Shown: positions 32,711 through 41,618 of the stretch, piece after piece
Layout of the letters: each line of letters opens with the position of its first letter
Numbering within the stretch: position 1 is the stretch's first letter
Assembly (NCBI GenBank): GCA_964563435.1
Contig: CAZLXI010000012.1
Coordinates: 48,141-112,140 of the forward strand
Direction: 5' to 3'
DNA from: Leadbetterella sp964563435
Lineage (GTDB): Bacteria > Bacteroidota > Bacteroidia > Cytophagales > Spirosomataceae
Length of the DNA: 64,000 bases
Position numbers and translations under genes: made by a program
Notes under the pieces: model-generated
What the model saw: only the letters and a program-made list of their open reading frames with translations
What the model was told of the DNA's origin: nothing
Databases searched by the model: none

Positions 32711-33904
32711 TCACCGGTGCGGAGGCTCCGGCAAATCAAAATAATCGCCCCTCGTTCTTTCGAGGCTGTGGGAGATCCGCCTGAAATTGTCTTGCGTCGC
32801 TTTCAGGTTAATGTATTTGTCAACGATGCTTCTGTGCTTGTAAATGATGAAGGTATTTTCCGCTTCCGGGTTGATTTTATTGAGATTGGCTTCGGTGGCC
32901 GTGTCGGAAAAGGAAGGAACAAAGGTTAAGGCCGTATTTTTGATATTGAGCGCCTTGCCCAGGTGTTCCAGCTGATTTTCGCGTTCTTTCCGGTTATACG
33001 ACTTTCCGTTGCCGTAAACAAAATAGACTTTCAGATACTTTTCCCGTTTTACGCTTTCCTGTTCCAGGAATAAGAGCCACCTTTTGATCTCCTCCCAATC
33101 GGGATGATTTCCTACAAAATAGATGATCCCGTGGAAACGACCGTATTTGCAAACGGGGCAGGTCCGTGTTCCCTTGTCCGGACCGTAGGCGTGGAAAGGG
33201 ATAAACGAAGGCTGGTCTTCTCCGATGCTCAGGCCTGACAATGGTTCATTTTTTTCGGGATAGTCCGGAATATTAAGGCCCAGGACAATGTCGTGCTCGG
33301 CAATTTGCAGGCTGTCTTTGAGGAGCACCCGTACCACACCGCTTCCGCCGCGGTTCTCCTGCGGATACTTTTTAAAATGCGGGATCAGGAATTTATCATC
33401 GTCAAAGTTGATCTCATCCGTATAATATTCATTGGCAATTTGGGGCTCTTTTACCGAGAGGTGAATGTGCGCCGGCATAGCTTCACCCGGATAGGGCGCC
33501 GGACGAATGGTCCGGATCGTGTATTGCCCGCTACCATCGGTCTTTACCCAGCCACGGATATGACCATGGCGCTTTGCCCGTTCATCCATTCCTTTTTTAG
33601 GCGTATAATAACCATTATTGTCGGTTTGCCAGTAATAGAGGATGACACCTGGCGCCGGCGTTTTTCCGTCTAAGCGGTAGACCGTGCCCGTAACGATCAG
33701 CTTCTGACCTTTTTCATACCAGCCCGGCCCCGTATCTGTGGAGCTGATTTTCTCCGGCATGCCGATATACATTATTTCACAACCGTCGCAGCCCCCGCCT
33801 ACTACTTTTTCAGAAGTTTCTTTAGGGGAAGAGTTTGGGCGTTTCTGTCCGTGGCATCCGGTGGTCAGGGAGACCGCCAGCAGTGCCAGAAATAGTTTTT
33901 TCAT
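32711..33904 (-). CDS. Lipoprotein fusion: intradiol dioxygenase domain plus thioredoxin-like domain
   Basis: MKKLFLALLAVSLTTGC is a lipoprotein signal with Cys17. Residues 60-215 form an intradiol ring-cleavage dioxygenase fold: PGVILYYWQTDNNGYY, GHIRGWVKTDGSGQYTIRTIRPAPYPG and MPAHIHLSV. By comparison with protocatechuate 3,4-dioxygenase, Tyr100, Tyr138, His146 and His148 are the likely iron ligands, though the loop between Tyr138 and His146 is five residues shorter than usual. Residues 240-397 resemble a thioredoxin-like domain with a CPVC motif (249-252) and a strand KVYFVYGN. The joining of the two in one exported protein is unusual. Substrate unknown. Confidence 0.8.
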   Translation of the reverse strand: MKKLFLALLAVSLTTGCHGQKRPNSSPKETSEKVVGGGCDGCEIMYIGMPEKISSTDTGPGWYEKGQKLIVTGTVYRLDGKTPAPGVILYYWQTDNNGYYTPKKGMDERAKRHGHIRGWVKTDGSGQYTIRTIRPAPYPGEAMPAHIHLSVKEPQIANEYYTDEINFDDDKFLIPHFKKYPQENRGGSGVVRVLLKDSLQIAEHDIVLGLNIPDYPEKNEPLSGLSIGEDQPSFIPFHAYGPDKGTRTCPVCKYGRFHGIIYFVGNHPDWEEIKRWLLFLEQESVKREKYLKVYFVYGNGKSYNRKERENQLEHLGKALNIKNTALTFVPSFSDTATEANLNKINPEAENTFIIYKHRSIVDKYINLKATQDNFRRISHSLERTRGDYFDLPEPPHR

Positions 33905-33971
33905 TTGCTTTTTTGTTGCAAATCTATTTTAGCAAATGCCTGGTTTTCAAACGGAATAGCGTAAGGTGAGG

Positions 33972-34853
33972 TTAACCTGGTGTATGACGATGAAACTTTG
34001 CTCTGAAGTTTACCGTATAATTCCGGCTCAGCCGAAGAACCGTACCTTCACACAGTTCCAGGTCATAGTCGCCGTTTAATCGTGAGCGACAGGAGATCAC
34101 CTTTTCCACGTTCACTATGCAGGATTTGTGAATACGGACAAAGCGATCCGGTGGAAGCTGCTTTTCCAGGGATCTTAGCGTTTCCGTGAGCAGGTATTTT
34201 TTTACCGGATGGTAAACGTTGATATAGGGAGAGTTCGCCGAAAGGTACAGGATATCGGTGACCTGTATAAGGCTCTTTGTGTTATGATTGTCAGGAACAA
34301 GCAGGGAACTGACCGGGTTGGGATTACATGCAGGTTCTTCCTGTGATACACGTACCGGAATATCTTTATGAAGGAATATTTCACGGTGCTGCGTTCCGGC
34401 TTTCCCTTTTAAAAATGGTGCTGTCTCCCGGAGCAGAATGATGATCGGCACCGACAAACCGTATACGATGAAAGTTTTAATAAAGTAGGCGGTCAGTCCG
34501 TAATCAAAGGTCTGCCGGTAAGGGAAAGTATACGAATAAAAGCATTTGGATATGAACCATACTACGACAGGATAGCAAAGCAGATGGATAACAGTGGCCA
34601 AACCGGCATAGAGCAATCCCGGTAAGGGCCTTCGCAAGGTGAGCCGCCATTGAATATTCAGCATAGGCAAAAAAAGCAGCCAGTAGGTGCTGAAAAGGAG
34701 CGATTCGGAAAGATAGAATGACGTGCTCCTGACATCTGAAAAAACATAGTCTATCCAGACGGTGGCTAAAACCGATAGCAAAACTGCTTTCATGAGAAAC
34801 GAGTTACGTTTCTGTCTGCTTTGCCCAAAGACGATAACCTGTTGTAATGTCAT
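33972..34853 (-). CDS. Membrane-anchored LytTR-type transcriptional regulator
   Basis: The first 170 residues contain four hydrophobic helices (about 22-40, 48-65, 75-100 and 120-142). The C-terminal 100 residues are a LytTR DNA-binding domain: DILYLSANSPYINVYHP, KYLLTETLRSLEKQLPPDRFVRIHKSCIVNVEKV and LELCEGTVLRLSRNY. This gives a one-component regulator fixed in the inner membrane, a type frequent in Bacteroidota. It is divergent from an ECF sigma gene across 173 bp. Its targets cannot be told from sequence. Confidence 0.87.
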   Translation of the reverse strand: MTLQQVIVFGQSRQKRNSFLMKAVLLSVLATVWIDYVFSDVRSTSFYLSESLLFSTYWLLFLPMLNIQWRLTLRRPLPGLLYAGLATVIHLLCYPVVVWFISKCFYSYTFPYRQTFDYGLTAYFIKTFIVYGLSVPIIILLRETAPFLKGKAGTQHREIFLHKDIPVRVSQEEPACNPNPVSSLLVPDNHNTKSLIQVTDILYLSANSPYINVYHPVKKYLLTETLRSLEKQLPPDRFVRIHKSCIVNVEKVISCRSRLNGDYDLELCEGTVLRLSRNYTVNFRAKFHRHTPG

Positions 34854-35026
34854 ATCATGATCTTTATGGAGTGAGCTAATTTACGAAAAAACCGGAAGGA
34901 AATGCAGACATTCCCGGCAAATTCCTCCAACAAGAGTATGAAGATTATTAGTTATATAATATATATTGGTTATTTTTAACCCCATAAATTGCTTTGTCTC
35001 TCCCGAAGGCAAAGATAAGGGCTAAT

Positions 35027-35602
35027 ATGAATAAGGATATATTTCAGGAAGATCACGCTTTATGGAAAGCCTTTAAGGCGGGAAGTGAGCCTGCTTTCGA
35101 GCAGATATACCGGAGAGAGATCCAGGGCCTTATTCATTACGGGAAAAAACTCACTCAGGATACCGTGCTGATCCAGGATACCGTTCAGGACCTTTTCCTT
35201 GAGATCTGGAACAGCCGGGCCCGCCTGACCGATACTGATAATATACGCTTCTACCTGCTAAGAGCCCTGCGGAATAAGCTGAGCAGAAGGACGTTCCATC
35301 CCGGGATAACAGAGCCCCACGGAGAGGAAATTTCAGAACCTTCCGTTGAGTTTGCTATTTTAGAGAATGAAGCCCGCGATTCACGGTTGCTAAGGTTGGA
35401 AAAAGCGCTTCAGAAGCTTACAAAACGTCAGCAGGAGGCCATTAACTTACGCTATTACCACGATCTTTCCAATGAAGAAGTAGCCCGGATCATGGGCGTC
35501 AATTACCAGTCGGCCTGTAAGTTCATTTATTCCGGCCTGAAGATCCTGAAAGATTATATTATTTTCCTGGCATGTAATCTGCTTATAAACAGCACTTTGT
35601 AA
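35027..35602 (+). CDS. ECF-type RNA polymerase sigma factor
   Basis: The ATG at 35027 is preferred to a TTG at 34994. Region 2 is seen in HALWKAFKAGSEPAFEQIYRR and VQDLFLEIWNSRARL, and region 4 in LQKLTKRQQEAINLRYYHDLSNEEVARIMGVNYQSACKFIYSGLKIL. This fits the Bacteroidota FecI-like sigma-70 group. A FecR-type anti-sigma gene follows 143 bp downstream, then a TonB receptor with STN domain. This is the classic surface-signalling triad: ligand at the receptor releases the sigma factor. Confidence 0.92.
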   Translation: MNKDIFQEDHALWKAFKAGSEPAFEQIYRREIQGLIHYGKKLTQDTVLIQDTVQDLFLEIWNSRARLTDTDNIRFYLLRALRNKLSRRTFHPGITEPHGEEISEPSVEFAILENEARDSRLLRLEKALQKLTKRQQEAINLRYYHDLSNEEVARIMGVNYQSACKFIYSGLKILKDYIIFLACNLLINSTL

Positions 35603-35745
35603 ATTAATTGTAAAATTTTGCTAAAAAAATGGATTAAATGGGGGCGATGCTGCCATTTAATAGTAAATACCGGTAGGTTGGAGTTGAAACGGATATTGCT
35701 CCTGAATGCCGGGAGATTTAAACGGTTAATAGATAATAGACAATA

Positions 35746-36801
35746 ATGGAGCCCTCGAAATATCATCTGTCTGACTTCATGGAAGACGACTCCTTCAGGA
35801 AATGGGCCTTAGAGGTCCCGTCCGCGGAGTTTGATCATTGGGAAAAATATTTTGCCGGATTCCCGGACCTGCAAAAGAATATGCTGGAAGCCCGGCAGCT
35901 TATCCTGGATCTGAAGGATGTACAGGCCATACCCGCAGACGAGGAGCTGGAAGAAAAGATATGGCGGTCGATACAACGGAAGAAAACACTTTTCCGGACT
36001 TTTTCGACTAAGCGGATAGCGGCCTCAGCAGCAATAGTGATGGGCGCGCTGTTGGGTTATTATGTCTACCTTAAACAACCCTTTGCCCGGACGCCCCCCT
36101 GGTTGTTCTCTGGTGAAATTGTGGTTATGAATACTTCGCAGCAGGGCAAAACGGTATTTTTAAATGACGGCACTAAGGTAAGATTATCGCCGGGAAGCAA
36201 CCTCCACTATGGAGAAAGCTTTAACCAGATTGACCGTACGGTCATCCTGGAGGGTGAAGCTTTTTTTGAGGTGGCTAAAGATCCGGAAAAGCCCTTCCTG
36301 GTGATTTCAAACGGCCTGGTCACCCGGGTGCTCGGTACCAGTTTTGTAGTGTCTTCTAATGACCGAGAGGTGACCGTTACGGTAAAAACGGGCAGGGTGG
36401 AGGTGCTTTCGCAGGAGAATTATGATCGCCTGAAAGAAACCGAGGCACGATTGTCGACCGCTATGGTGCTTAAAGCGAACCAGAAAGCGGTTTTCTCCAA
36501 AAGAGAAGCCAGTCTGACAAGGTCGCTGGTAGAAGAACCTCTTATCGTTAATCCGTCGGCCCGGCCGGCTACGTTAAGCTTTGATAACACGCCTGCTGCT
36601 GAGGTCTTTGAGCGTCTGGCCAATGCCTATAGCATTGAGATCATTTATGACAGGGATACGTTCAGTCAATGCCGGCTTACCGTAAGCCTGGAAGACGAGC
36701 AGTTGTTCGAAAAGCTGGAGGTGATCTGTAAAACGTTTAATGCAGAATACCGGCTTTCCGATGCCAAAATACTTATTGAAGGAAAAGGATGTAAATTTTA
36801 A
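35746..36801 (+). CDS. FecR-type anti-sigma factor
   Basis: The cytoplasmic part (residues 1-85) has the sigma-binding start YHLSDFMEDDSFRKWAL. One membrane helix follows at about 88-105 (IAASAAIVMGALLGYYVYL). The periplasmic FecR domain shows LNDGTKVRLSPGSNLHY, RTVILEGEAFFEVAKDPEKPFLV, TRVLGTSFVV and TVKTGRVEV. The last 70 residues form the C-terminal domain (DNTPAAEVFERLANAYSIEIIYD) that contacts the receptor's STN domain. It holds the ECF sigma factor at the membrane until the receptor signals. Confidence 0.93.
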   Translation: MEPSKYHLSDFMEDDSFRKWALEVPSAEFDHWEKYFAGFPDLQKNMLEARQLILDLKDVQAIPADEELEEKIWRSIQRKKTLFRTFSTKRIAASAAIVMGALLGYYVYLKQPFARTPPWLFSGEIVVMNTSQQGKTVFLNDGTKVRLSPGSNLHYGESFNQIDRTVILEGEAFFEVAKDPEKPFLVISNGLVTRVLGTSFVVSSNDREVTVTVKTGRVEVLSQENYDRLKETEARLSTAMVLKANQKAVFSKREASLTRSLVEEPLIVNPSARPATLSFDNTPAAEVFERLANAYSIEIIYDRDTFSQCRLTVSLEDEQLFEKLEVICKTFNAEYRLSDAKILIEGKGCKF

Positions 36802-36831
36802 CCGTTTGCCTATGATCAGAACCGTCAATTA

Positions 36832-36868
36832 AAAAGAAAAAGCCGGAAATGCTGCAACATTACCGGCT
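36832..36868 (+). promoter_or_regulatory. Leader hairpin between fecR and the TonB receptor gene
   Basis: AAAAGAAAAAGCCGG (36832-36846) is followed by a hairpin: AGCCGGAAATG (36841-36851) pairs with CATTACCGGCT (36858-36868) with one mismatch. The same 15-mer plus hairpin layout stands between fecR and the SusC gene at 60217-60253. It could be the fecR terminator or a leader element of the receptor mRNA. Confidence 0.55.
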
Positions 36869-36952
36869 CATGGAAGCCCTTGAACGAATCTCTGCAAAGA
36901 TAACAAGGGCAGAGTATGTCAACCTTATTATTAACAAAACTCAGTCAAAACT

Positions 36953-39838
36953 ATGGAAAAAAATCGACAATTCGTCAAAGTCGCCCTGACTATTATGAAA
37001 ATTACTTTCCCTCCTTTATTTATCCTCCTGGTGTCATTTGGTTTGACCATGGCCGGTGAAAGCAAAGGACAGGAAATGCTGGAAAAACGACTCAGCATTG
37101 AGGCAGCCAATGTTGAACTTAAACAACTGTTGCTCAAAATTGAGAAGCATGCCGATGTGAAGTTCAGTTTTATGTCACACCAGGTCCCTTCCGATGAAAA
37201 AATCACGTTTTATGCCGAAAATGAGACTCTGGGGAGCATTCTTAACGAGGTGTTGTTTCCGCTGCATCTGCGTTATGAAATAACCGGAAAATACATTGTT
37301 CTGAAAAGAGACGTGAATACAATAGATATCCGGCGGTCAAAGGTGACCTTGCAGCAATATACAGTCAGCGGTAAAGTGACCGATAACCGGGGGGAAGCGC
37401 TCGTCGGGACGACCGTCACCCTGAGCCACCTGAAAAAAAGCCTTATGGTGGGGCTTGACGGTTCTTTCAGCTTTCCCGGCGTACCTAATGGCAATCATAC
37501 CCTGACCTTCACCAGTGTAGGCTTCAAAGAGCTAAAAAGAGAAATTTCGGTTAACGGAAGTGATGTTTCGGTCAATGTGTCCCTGCTGGAGGATAACCTG
37601 CAGCTCGACCAGCTCATTGTTACCTCCAGCGGCTCTGCCAAAAAGAAGATCGAGTCAAGTGTGGCCATCACCACCGTGAGTGCGAAGCAGTTGGAGGAGC
37701 GTCCGCCGTTGAACAGTACGGATATGCTGAAGGCTATTCCGGGGATGTCAGTGGAAAGCAGCGGGGGCGATGGCCCGGGCAGTGTCCGTGTCCGCGGCCT
37801 GCCAGGTGGCGGATATGTATTTATGGGTGTAATGGAAGACGGCCTGCCCGTGCTTCCTACCGGGTACACCACCAACCCTTCGCCGGATCAGCTATATAAA
37901 GTAGACTTAAATATACGGAACGTAGAAGCCGTACGGGGTGGACACGCCGCTGTGATCCTGGCCGGAACACCCGGCGCCCTGATCAATTTATTGTCGGCCA
38001 CAGGTGGAGACAGATTATCCGGAAAGGTAAAATATACGCGGGGCTTATCGCAAAATGCCAACCGTTTTGATGCGGTCATCGGCGGGCCGCTGTCTTCTAA
38101 GGTAAAGTATAATATCGGTGGTTTTTTCAGGGCGGATGACGGTATACGCCCGCCTTCCTTCCGGGCCAATGAAGGCGGACAGATCAAAGCTAACCTGACC
38201 TATAATATGAATAACGGAAGCTATCTCCGTTTCTACGGCAAGTACCTGAATGATAAAACCACCTGGCTGGTGCCTTCATATTACAGCTATGACGGCTCAG
38301 GACAGGGAAAAGCACTACCCGATTTTGACCTCCTGAAAGAAATACTGGTTACCCGTGACACGAAGGTAACCCTGACCAGTCCGGACGGCAAAACATTTAA
38401 TTATGATTTCGCTGACGGTGTGCACTATAAATCCACAGCCGGGCAGGTGGAGCTTAAAATTAATACCCGGAACGAATGGACCATCCGGAATAACATGCGT
38501 TATTCGGTAAGTTCGGGTAACTTTACAGGCTCAACCGTCACCGCGGCCACAGCCTATAATCCTGCGGTGAATTATTATTATCCCGACGGACAGCAGGTGG
38601 TTAACCCGACGGGTTATTATACAGGGCAATCCTTTACCGGCTCTGAATCAGATGACCGCCAGTTTGTGGATAACCTCGATTTTCACAAACAATTCGGCAA
38701 GCACGGTATTTCTTTCGGATTAGGCCTCCACCTTTATGATGTGAATGCCTTCGGTCTGGGCGCTACTTTCAATACGGAAATAAAGGATAATCCCCGTACT
38801 TTGCGTATCGGTAACAATTCCGGTAACGGGTACAGTGGGGTGAACATTAATAACTACCGCAACGGGATGACCACCATCCTGTCGGCTATGGTATCGGATG
38901 AGGTTAATTTTGGAAACCTGACGATCGATCTGGGTGCACGTGTTGACAACTTCCGGGTGAAAGGCGACCGGCTGATCAACTCTGCTCCGTTTACCAATGT
39001 GACGTCCTACGATGAGACCCGTTTACACAGCACGGGCTCCCTGGGCCTTAACTATAAGATCAATGCCAGTCATGCTTTGTTTGCCCGGGCCACCAAAACC
39101 TACAGTGCCCTAAATGTGGGTAATTATTCCGCATTTAACTATAACTCGGATAGTGACCGGAGGAGAGATATCGTTATGGCCGAGGTAGGTTATAAGATCA
39201 ATACGCAGAAAGTAGGCCTGTTCGGTTCGCTGGTTTATGCCAGTCTGAATAATATTGCAGCTACCATGGGGGTTCCCAACCAGACCGGCGGCATCATCAA
39301 TATCGGGACTTTTGCCTCCAGCAGGAACCTCAGCGCCGAACTGGAAGCCATTTATGCGGCTACCAACAACCTGAACTTCCGCCTGACCACCACCGTTCAG
39401 AGCAGCACGTTCACCGATTATGAAGTTACCGCCCCGGAAAACGCCCGCGCAGACCTGGCCGGAAAACCGTTTATATGGACAGGCAACTCGGCCGAGCGTA
39501 TCCCCAATTATATGGCCGAGCTGCAGGCTACCTACAAATATGGTATCTTTGACCTTTTCGTAGGCTACCGCCAGATCGGTAAGCGCTGGACTACCCCGAG
39601 TAACGTGTATCGTCTGAAAGGATATAACGAGGTATCGGCCGGGCTGGATGTGCGTCTTCTTAAAAACCTGGGACTACGTGTCTGGGGCGATAACCTGACC
39701 AACAGCCGCGGTTTGACCGAAGGAAATATCCGCGGAGACCAGTTCCTGGCGATCGGTAATTTTGAAAACGGATCGCTGCAGATCGGCCGGATCATTCTTC
39801 CCAGAAGCTTCTGGAGTTCGCTTACCTTTTCATTCTGA
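36953..39838 (+). CDS. TonB-dependent receptor with STN signalling domain
   Basis: After a signal sequence (about residues 15-40) comes an STN domain (LSIEAANVELKQLLLKIEKHADVKFSF to YIVLKRD, about 45-118). A carboxypeptidase-regulatory-like domain (VSGKVTDNRGEALVGTTV), a plug (AKQLEERPPLNSTDMLKAIPGMSVESSGG) and a 22-strand-type barrel ending in LTFSF follow. The plug and barrel resemble FecA-type siderophore or metal-chelate receptors (VRGLPGGGYVFMGVMEDGLPV) rather than SusC, and no SusD follows. With the sigma/FecR pair it controls its own expression. The ligand is unknown; the following phosphatase could point to a phosphate-bearing compound, but this is weak. Confidence 0.9.
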   Translation: MEKNRQFVKVALTIMKITFPPLFILLVSFGLTMAGESKGQEMLEKRLSIEAANVELKQLLLKIEKHADVKFSFMSHQVPSDEKITFYAENETLGSILNEVLFPLHLRYEITGKYIVLKRDVNTIDIRRSKVTLQQYTVSGKVTDNRGEALVGTTVTLSHLKKSLMVGLDGSFSFPGVPNGNHTLTFTSVGFKELKREISVNGSDVSVNVSLLEDNLQLDQLIVTSSGSAKKKIESSVAITTVSAKQLEERPPLNSTDMLKAIPGMSVESSGGDGPGSVRVRGLPGGGYVFMGVMEDGLPVLPTGYTTNPSPDQLYKVDLNIRNVEAVRGGHAAVILAGTPGALINLLSATGGDRLSGKVKYTRGLSQNANRFDAVIGGPLSSKVKYNIGGFFRADDGIRPPSFRANEGGQIKANLTYNMNNGSYLRFYGKYLNDKTTWLVPSYYSYDGSGQGKALPDFDLLKEILVTRDTKVTLTSPDGKTFNYDFADGVHYKSTAGQVELKINTRNEWTIRNNMRYSVSSGNFTGSTVTAATAYNPAVNYYYPDGQQVVNPTGYYTGQSFTGSESDDRQFVDNLDFHKQFGKHGISFGLGLHLYDVNAFGLGATFNTEIKDNPRTLRIGNNSGNGYSGVNINNYRNGMTTILSAMVSDEVNFGNLTIDLGARVDNFRVKGDRLINSAPFTNVTSYDETRLHSTGSLGLNYKINASHALFARATKTYSALNVGNYSAFNYNSDSDRRRDIVMAEVGYKINTQKVGLFGSLVYASLNNIAATMGVPNQTGGIINIGTFASSRNLSAELEAIYAATNNLNFRLTTTVQSSTFTDYEVTAPENARADLAGKPFIWTGNSAERIPNYMAELQATYKYGIFDLFVGYRQIGKRWTTPSNVYRLKGYNEVSAGLDVRLLKNLGLRVWGDNLTNSRGLTEGNIRGDQFLAIGNFENGSLQIGRIILPRSFWSSLTFSF

Positions 39839-39858
39839 TAAAATCTGAGGATAGTTAA

Positions 39859-39925
39859 AAAAGTGCGGGATATCTGCGCGCTGCAGGCTACGCGGGGCCT
39901 GCCGGAGCCAGGCTCCCGCACTTTT
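39859..39925 (+). terminator. Terminator after the TonB receptor gene
   Basis: AAGTGCGGGA pairs with TCCCGCACTT (39914-39923), with T-rich sequence after it and A-rich sequence before it. Inside the loop GCAGGC and GCCTGC form a second small stem. It separates the receptor from the phosphatase gene. Confidence 0.65.
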
Positions 39926-39974
39926 AAAGAATCCCGGTTTTCCCGAATCCTGATTTTCTAAAACCTATTTGACT

Positions 39975-41582
39975 ATGAGAGCTATTTTGTTACTTCTTTT
40001 CCTGGCTATACAGACAGCTTACACACAGGAGCGCCCCAGGCTTGTAGTGGGGGTGATCGTAGACCAGATGAGGGCCGATTACTTCTACCGTTACTATGAT
40101 CAGTACTCGGAAGGCGGATTCAGGCGCCTGCTCCGGGAAGGGTTTAATTGCCGGAACCATCATTATCATTACGCGCTTACGGTAACAGCGGCCGGGCACG
40201 CGTCGGTATATACAGGCTCCTCACCATCGATACATGGAATTATAGGAAACGACTGGTTTGATACCCACCGCAACCGGCGGGTATATTGCGTCGGCGACAG
40301 CACCGTAGCGACGGTGGGGAGTTCGAACCCCACGGTAGGGAAGATGTCACCGCGGAACCTCACCGTAAGTACTATCACCGACCAACTGCGGATCAGTACC
40401 CAATTCCGGTCCAAAGTGATCGGAATCGCGCTCAAAGACCGGGGTGCCATACTGCCTGCCGGTCACGCAGCCAATGCGGCTTACTGGTTTGACAGTAAGA
40501 CGGGGAACTGGGTGAGCAGCACTTACTATCAACAGGAGCTGCCCTCATGGGTAGAAGCCTATAATGACAGGAAGCGGCCGTCAGAATTGTTGCTGCAAAA
40601 ATGGGAAACTTTGCTGCCCCTTGATCAATATACGGCCAGCACGGCAGATGATCAGCCTTACGAACTGAAGTTCACCCATGAGAAAAAATCGGCCTTCCCT
40701 TACGACCTGGCAGGCACTCCGGGAGATGCTTTCAGCCAACTGGCCTATGCACCGCACGGCAACACGCTGACCAAAGAAATGGCCCTGGAAGCGTTGACGC
40801 ATGAAAACCTGGGGAAAGGGAGCGCTACTGATTTCCTGGCCGTCAGCTTCTCCTCTCCAGACTATGCTGGTCACGGTTTCGGGCCTAATTCGGTAGAAGT
40901 GCAGGACATTTACCTGCGCCTGGATAAAGATATTGAAGAAATGCTGAACCGGCTCGATGAAAGCGTAGGGAAAGGGAATTACGTTTTCTTTATTTCGGCC
41001 GACCACGGCGTTATGGATACCCCCGAATTCTGGAGCGGGAATAAGCTGCCCGCCGGGAGGATCGATTACAGGGAGATGAACACGCAGTTGAAAGCCATGC
41101 TGAAAGAGCGTTTCGGTGATGAGAACCTGCTCAAAGCCACCGAAAACTTCCAGCTTTATCTCGACGAAGACCGGATAGAAAGTAAAAAGATCAACGGGGC
41201 CGAGCTGTTTAAAGCCATACGGAAAGTGCTGCTGTCGTTTGACGGCGTTAAGGAAATCATCGACCTGAAAGCGCTGGATAAAGTGCCCTTAAACGCCTAT
41301 CTGGTTGACCTCTATAGGAATGTGTATCATTCCAAAAGGTCGGGAGACGTGCAGATCGTACCGGAACCGGGATGGATCGCCGGGCCGATCGCCGCCAATC
41401 ATGGTTCGCCTTATGCTTACGACACGCACATACCGCTTCTGTTTTTTGGGTGGAAGATCCGGCCCGGCGAGACTTTCAGAAGAACCAGCGTAGCTGATAC
41501 GGCGCCTACCCTGTCTGCGTTGTTGAGTATCCTGGAGCCAGGCGGTAATGTGGGTCTGGTGATTGAAGAATTGTTCAGGTAA
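39975..41582 (+). CDS. PafA-like alkaline phosphatase / phosphodiesterase
   Basis: The ATG at 39975 gives a signal peptide (AILLLLFLAIQTAYTQ); a TTG two codons upstream is rejected. The mature protein has the alkaline phosphatase superfamily start RLVVGVIVDQMRADYFYRYYD with a metal-binding Asp, the nucleophile segment ALTVTAAGHASVYTGS with the likely catalytic Thr, SFSSPDYAGHGFGPNS with metal-binding Asp and His, and FISADHGVMDTPE. This order is that of the PafA phosphate-irrepressible alkaline phosphatases of Bacteroidota, which release phosphate from many monoesters in the periplasm. A terminator separates it from the receptor gene. Confidence 0.9.
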   Translation: MRAILLLLFLAIQTAYTQERPRLVVGVIVDQMRADYFYRYYDQYSEGGFRRLLREGFNCRNHHYHYALTVTAAGHASVYTGSSPSIHGIIGNDWFDTHRNRRVYCVGDSTVATVGSSNPTVGKMSPRNLTVSTITDQLRISTQFRSKVIGIALKDRGAILPAGHAANAAYWFDSKTGNWVSSTYYQQELPSWVEAYNDRKRPSELLLQKWETLLPLDQYTASTADDQPYELKFTHEKKSAFPYDLAGTPGDAFSQLAYAPHGNTLTKEMALEALTHENLGKGSATDFLAVSFSSPDYAGHGFGPNSVEVQDIYLRLDKDIEEMLNRLDESVGKGNYVFFISADHGVMDTPEFWSGNKLPAGRIDYREMNTQLKAMLKERFGDENLLKATENFQLYLDEDRIESKKINGAELFKAIRKVLLSFDGVKEIIDLKALDKVPLNAYLVDLYRNVYHSKRSGDVQIVPEPGWIAGPIAANHGSPYAYDTHIPLLFFGWKIRPGETFRRTSVADTAPTLSALLSILEPGGNVGLVIEELFR

Positions 41583-41618
41583 TGTACATGATGTTAAGTT
41601 TGGCCGCGGGAAGATGGT

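Noticed and set aside
32552..32929. 125-residue plus-strand frame after the aldo/keto reductase gene
   Set aside because: It starts in the 32-bp inverted repeat and runs opposite the C-terminus of the dioxygenase-like gene.
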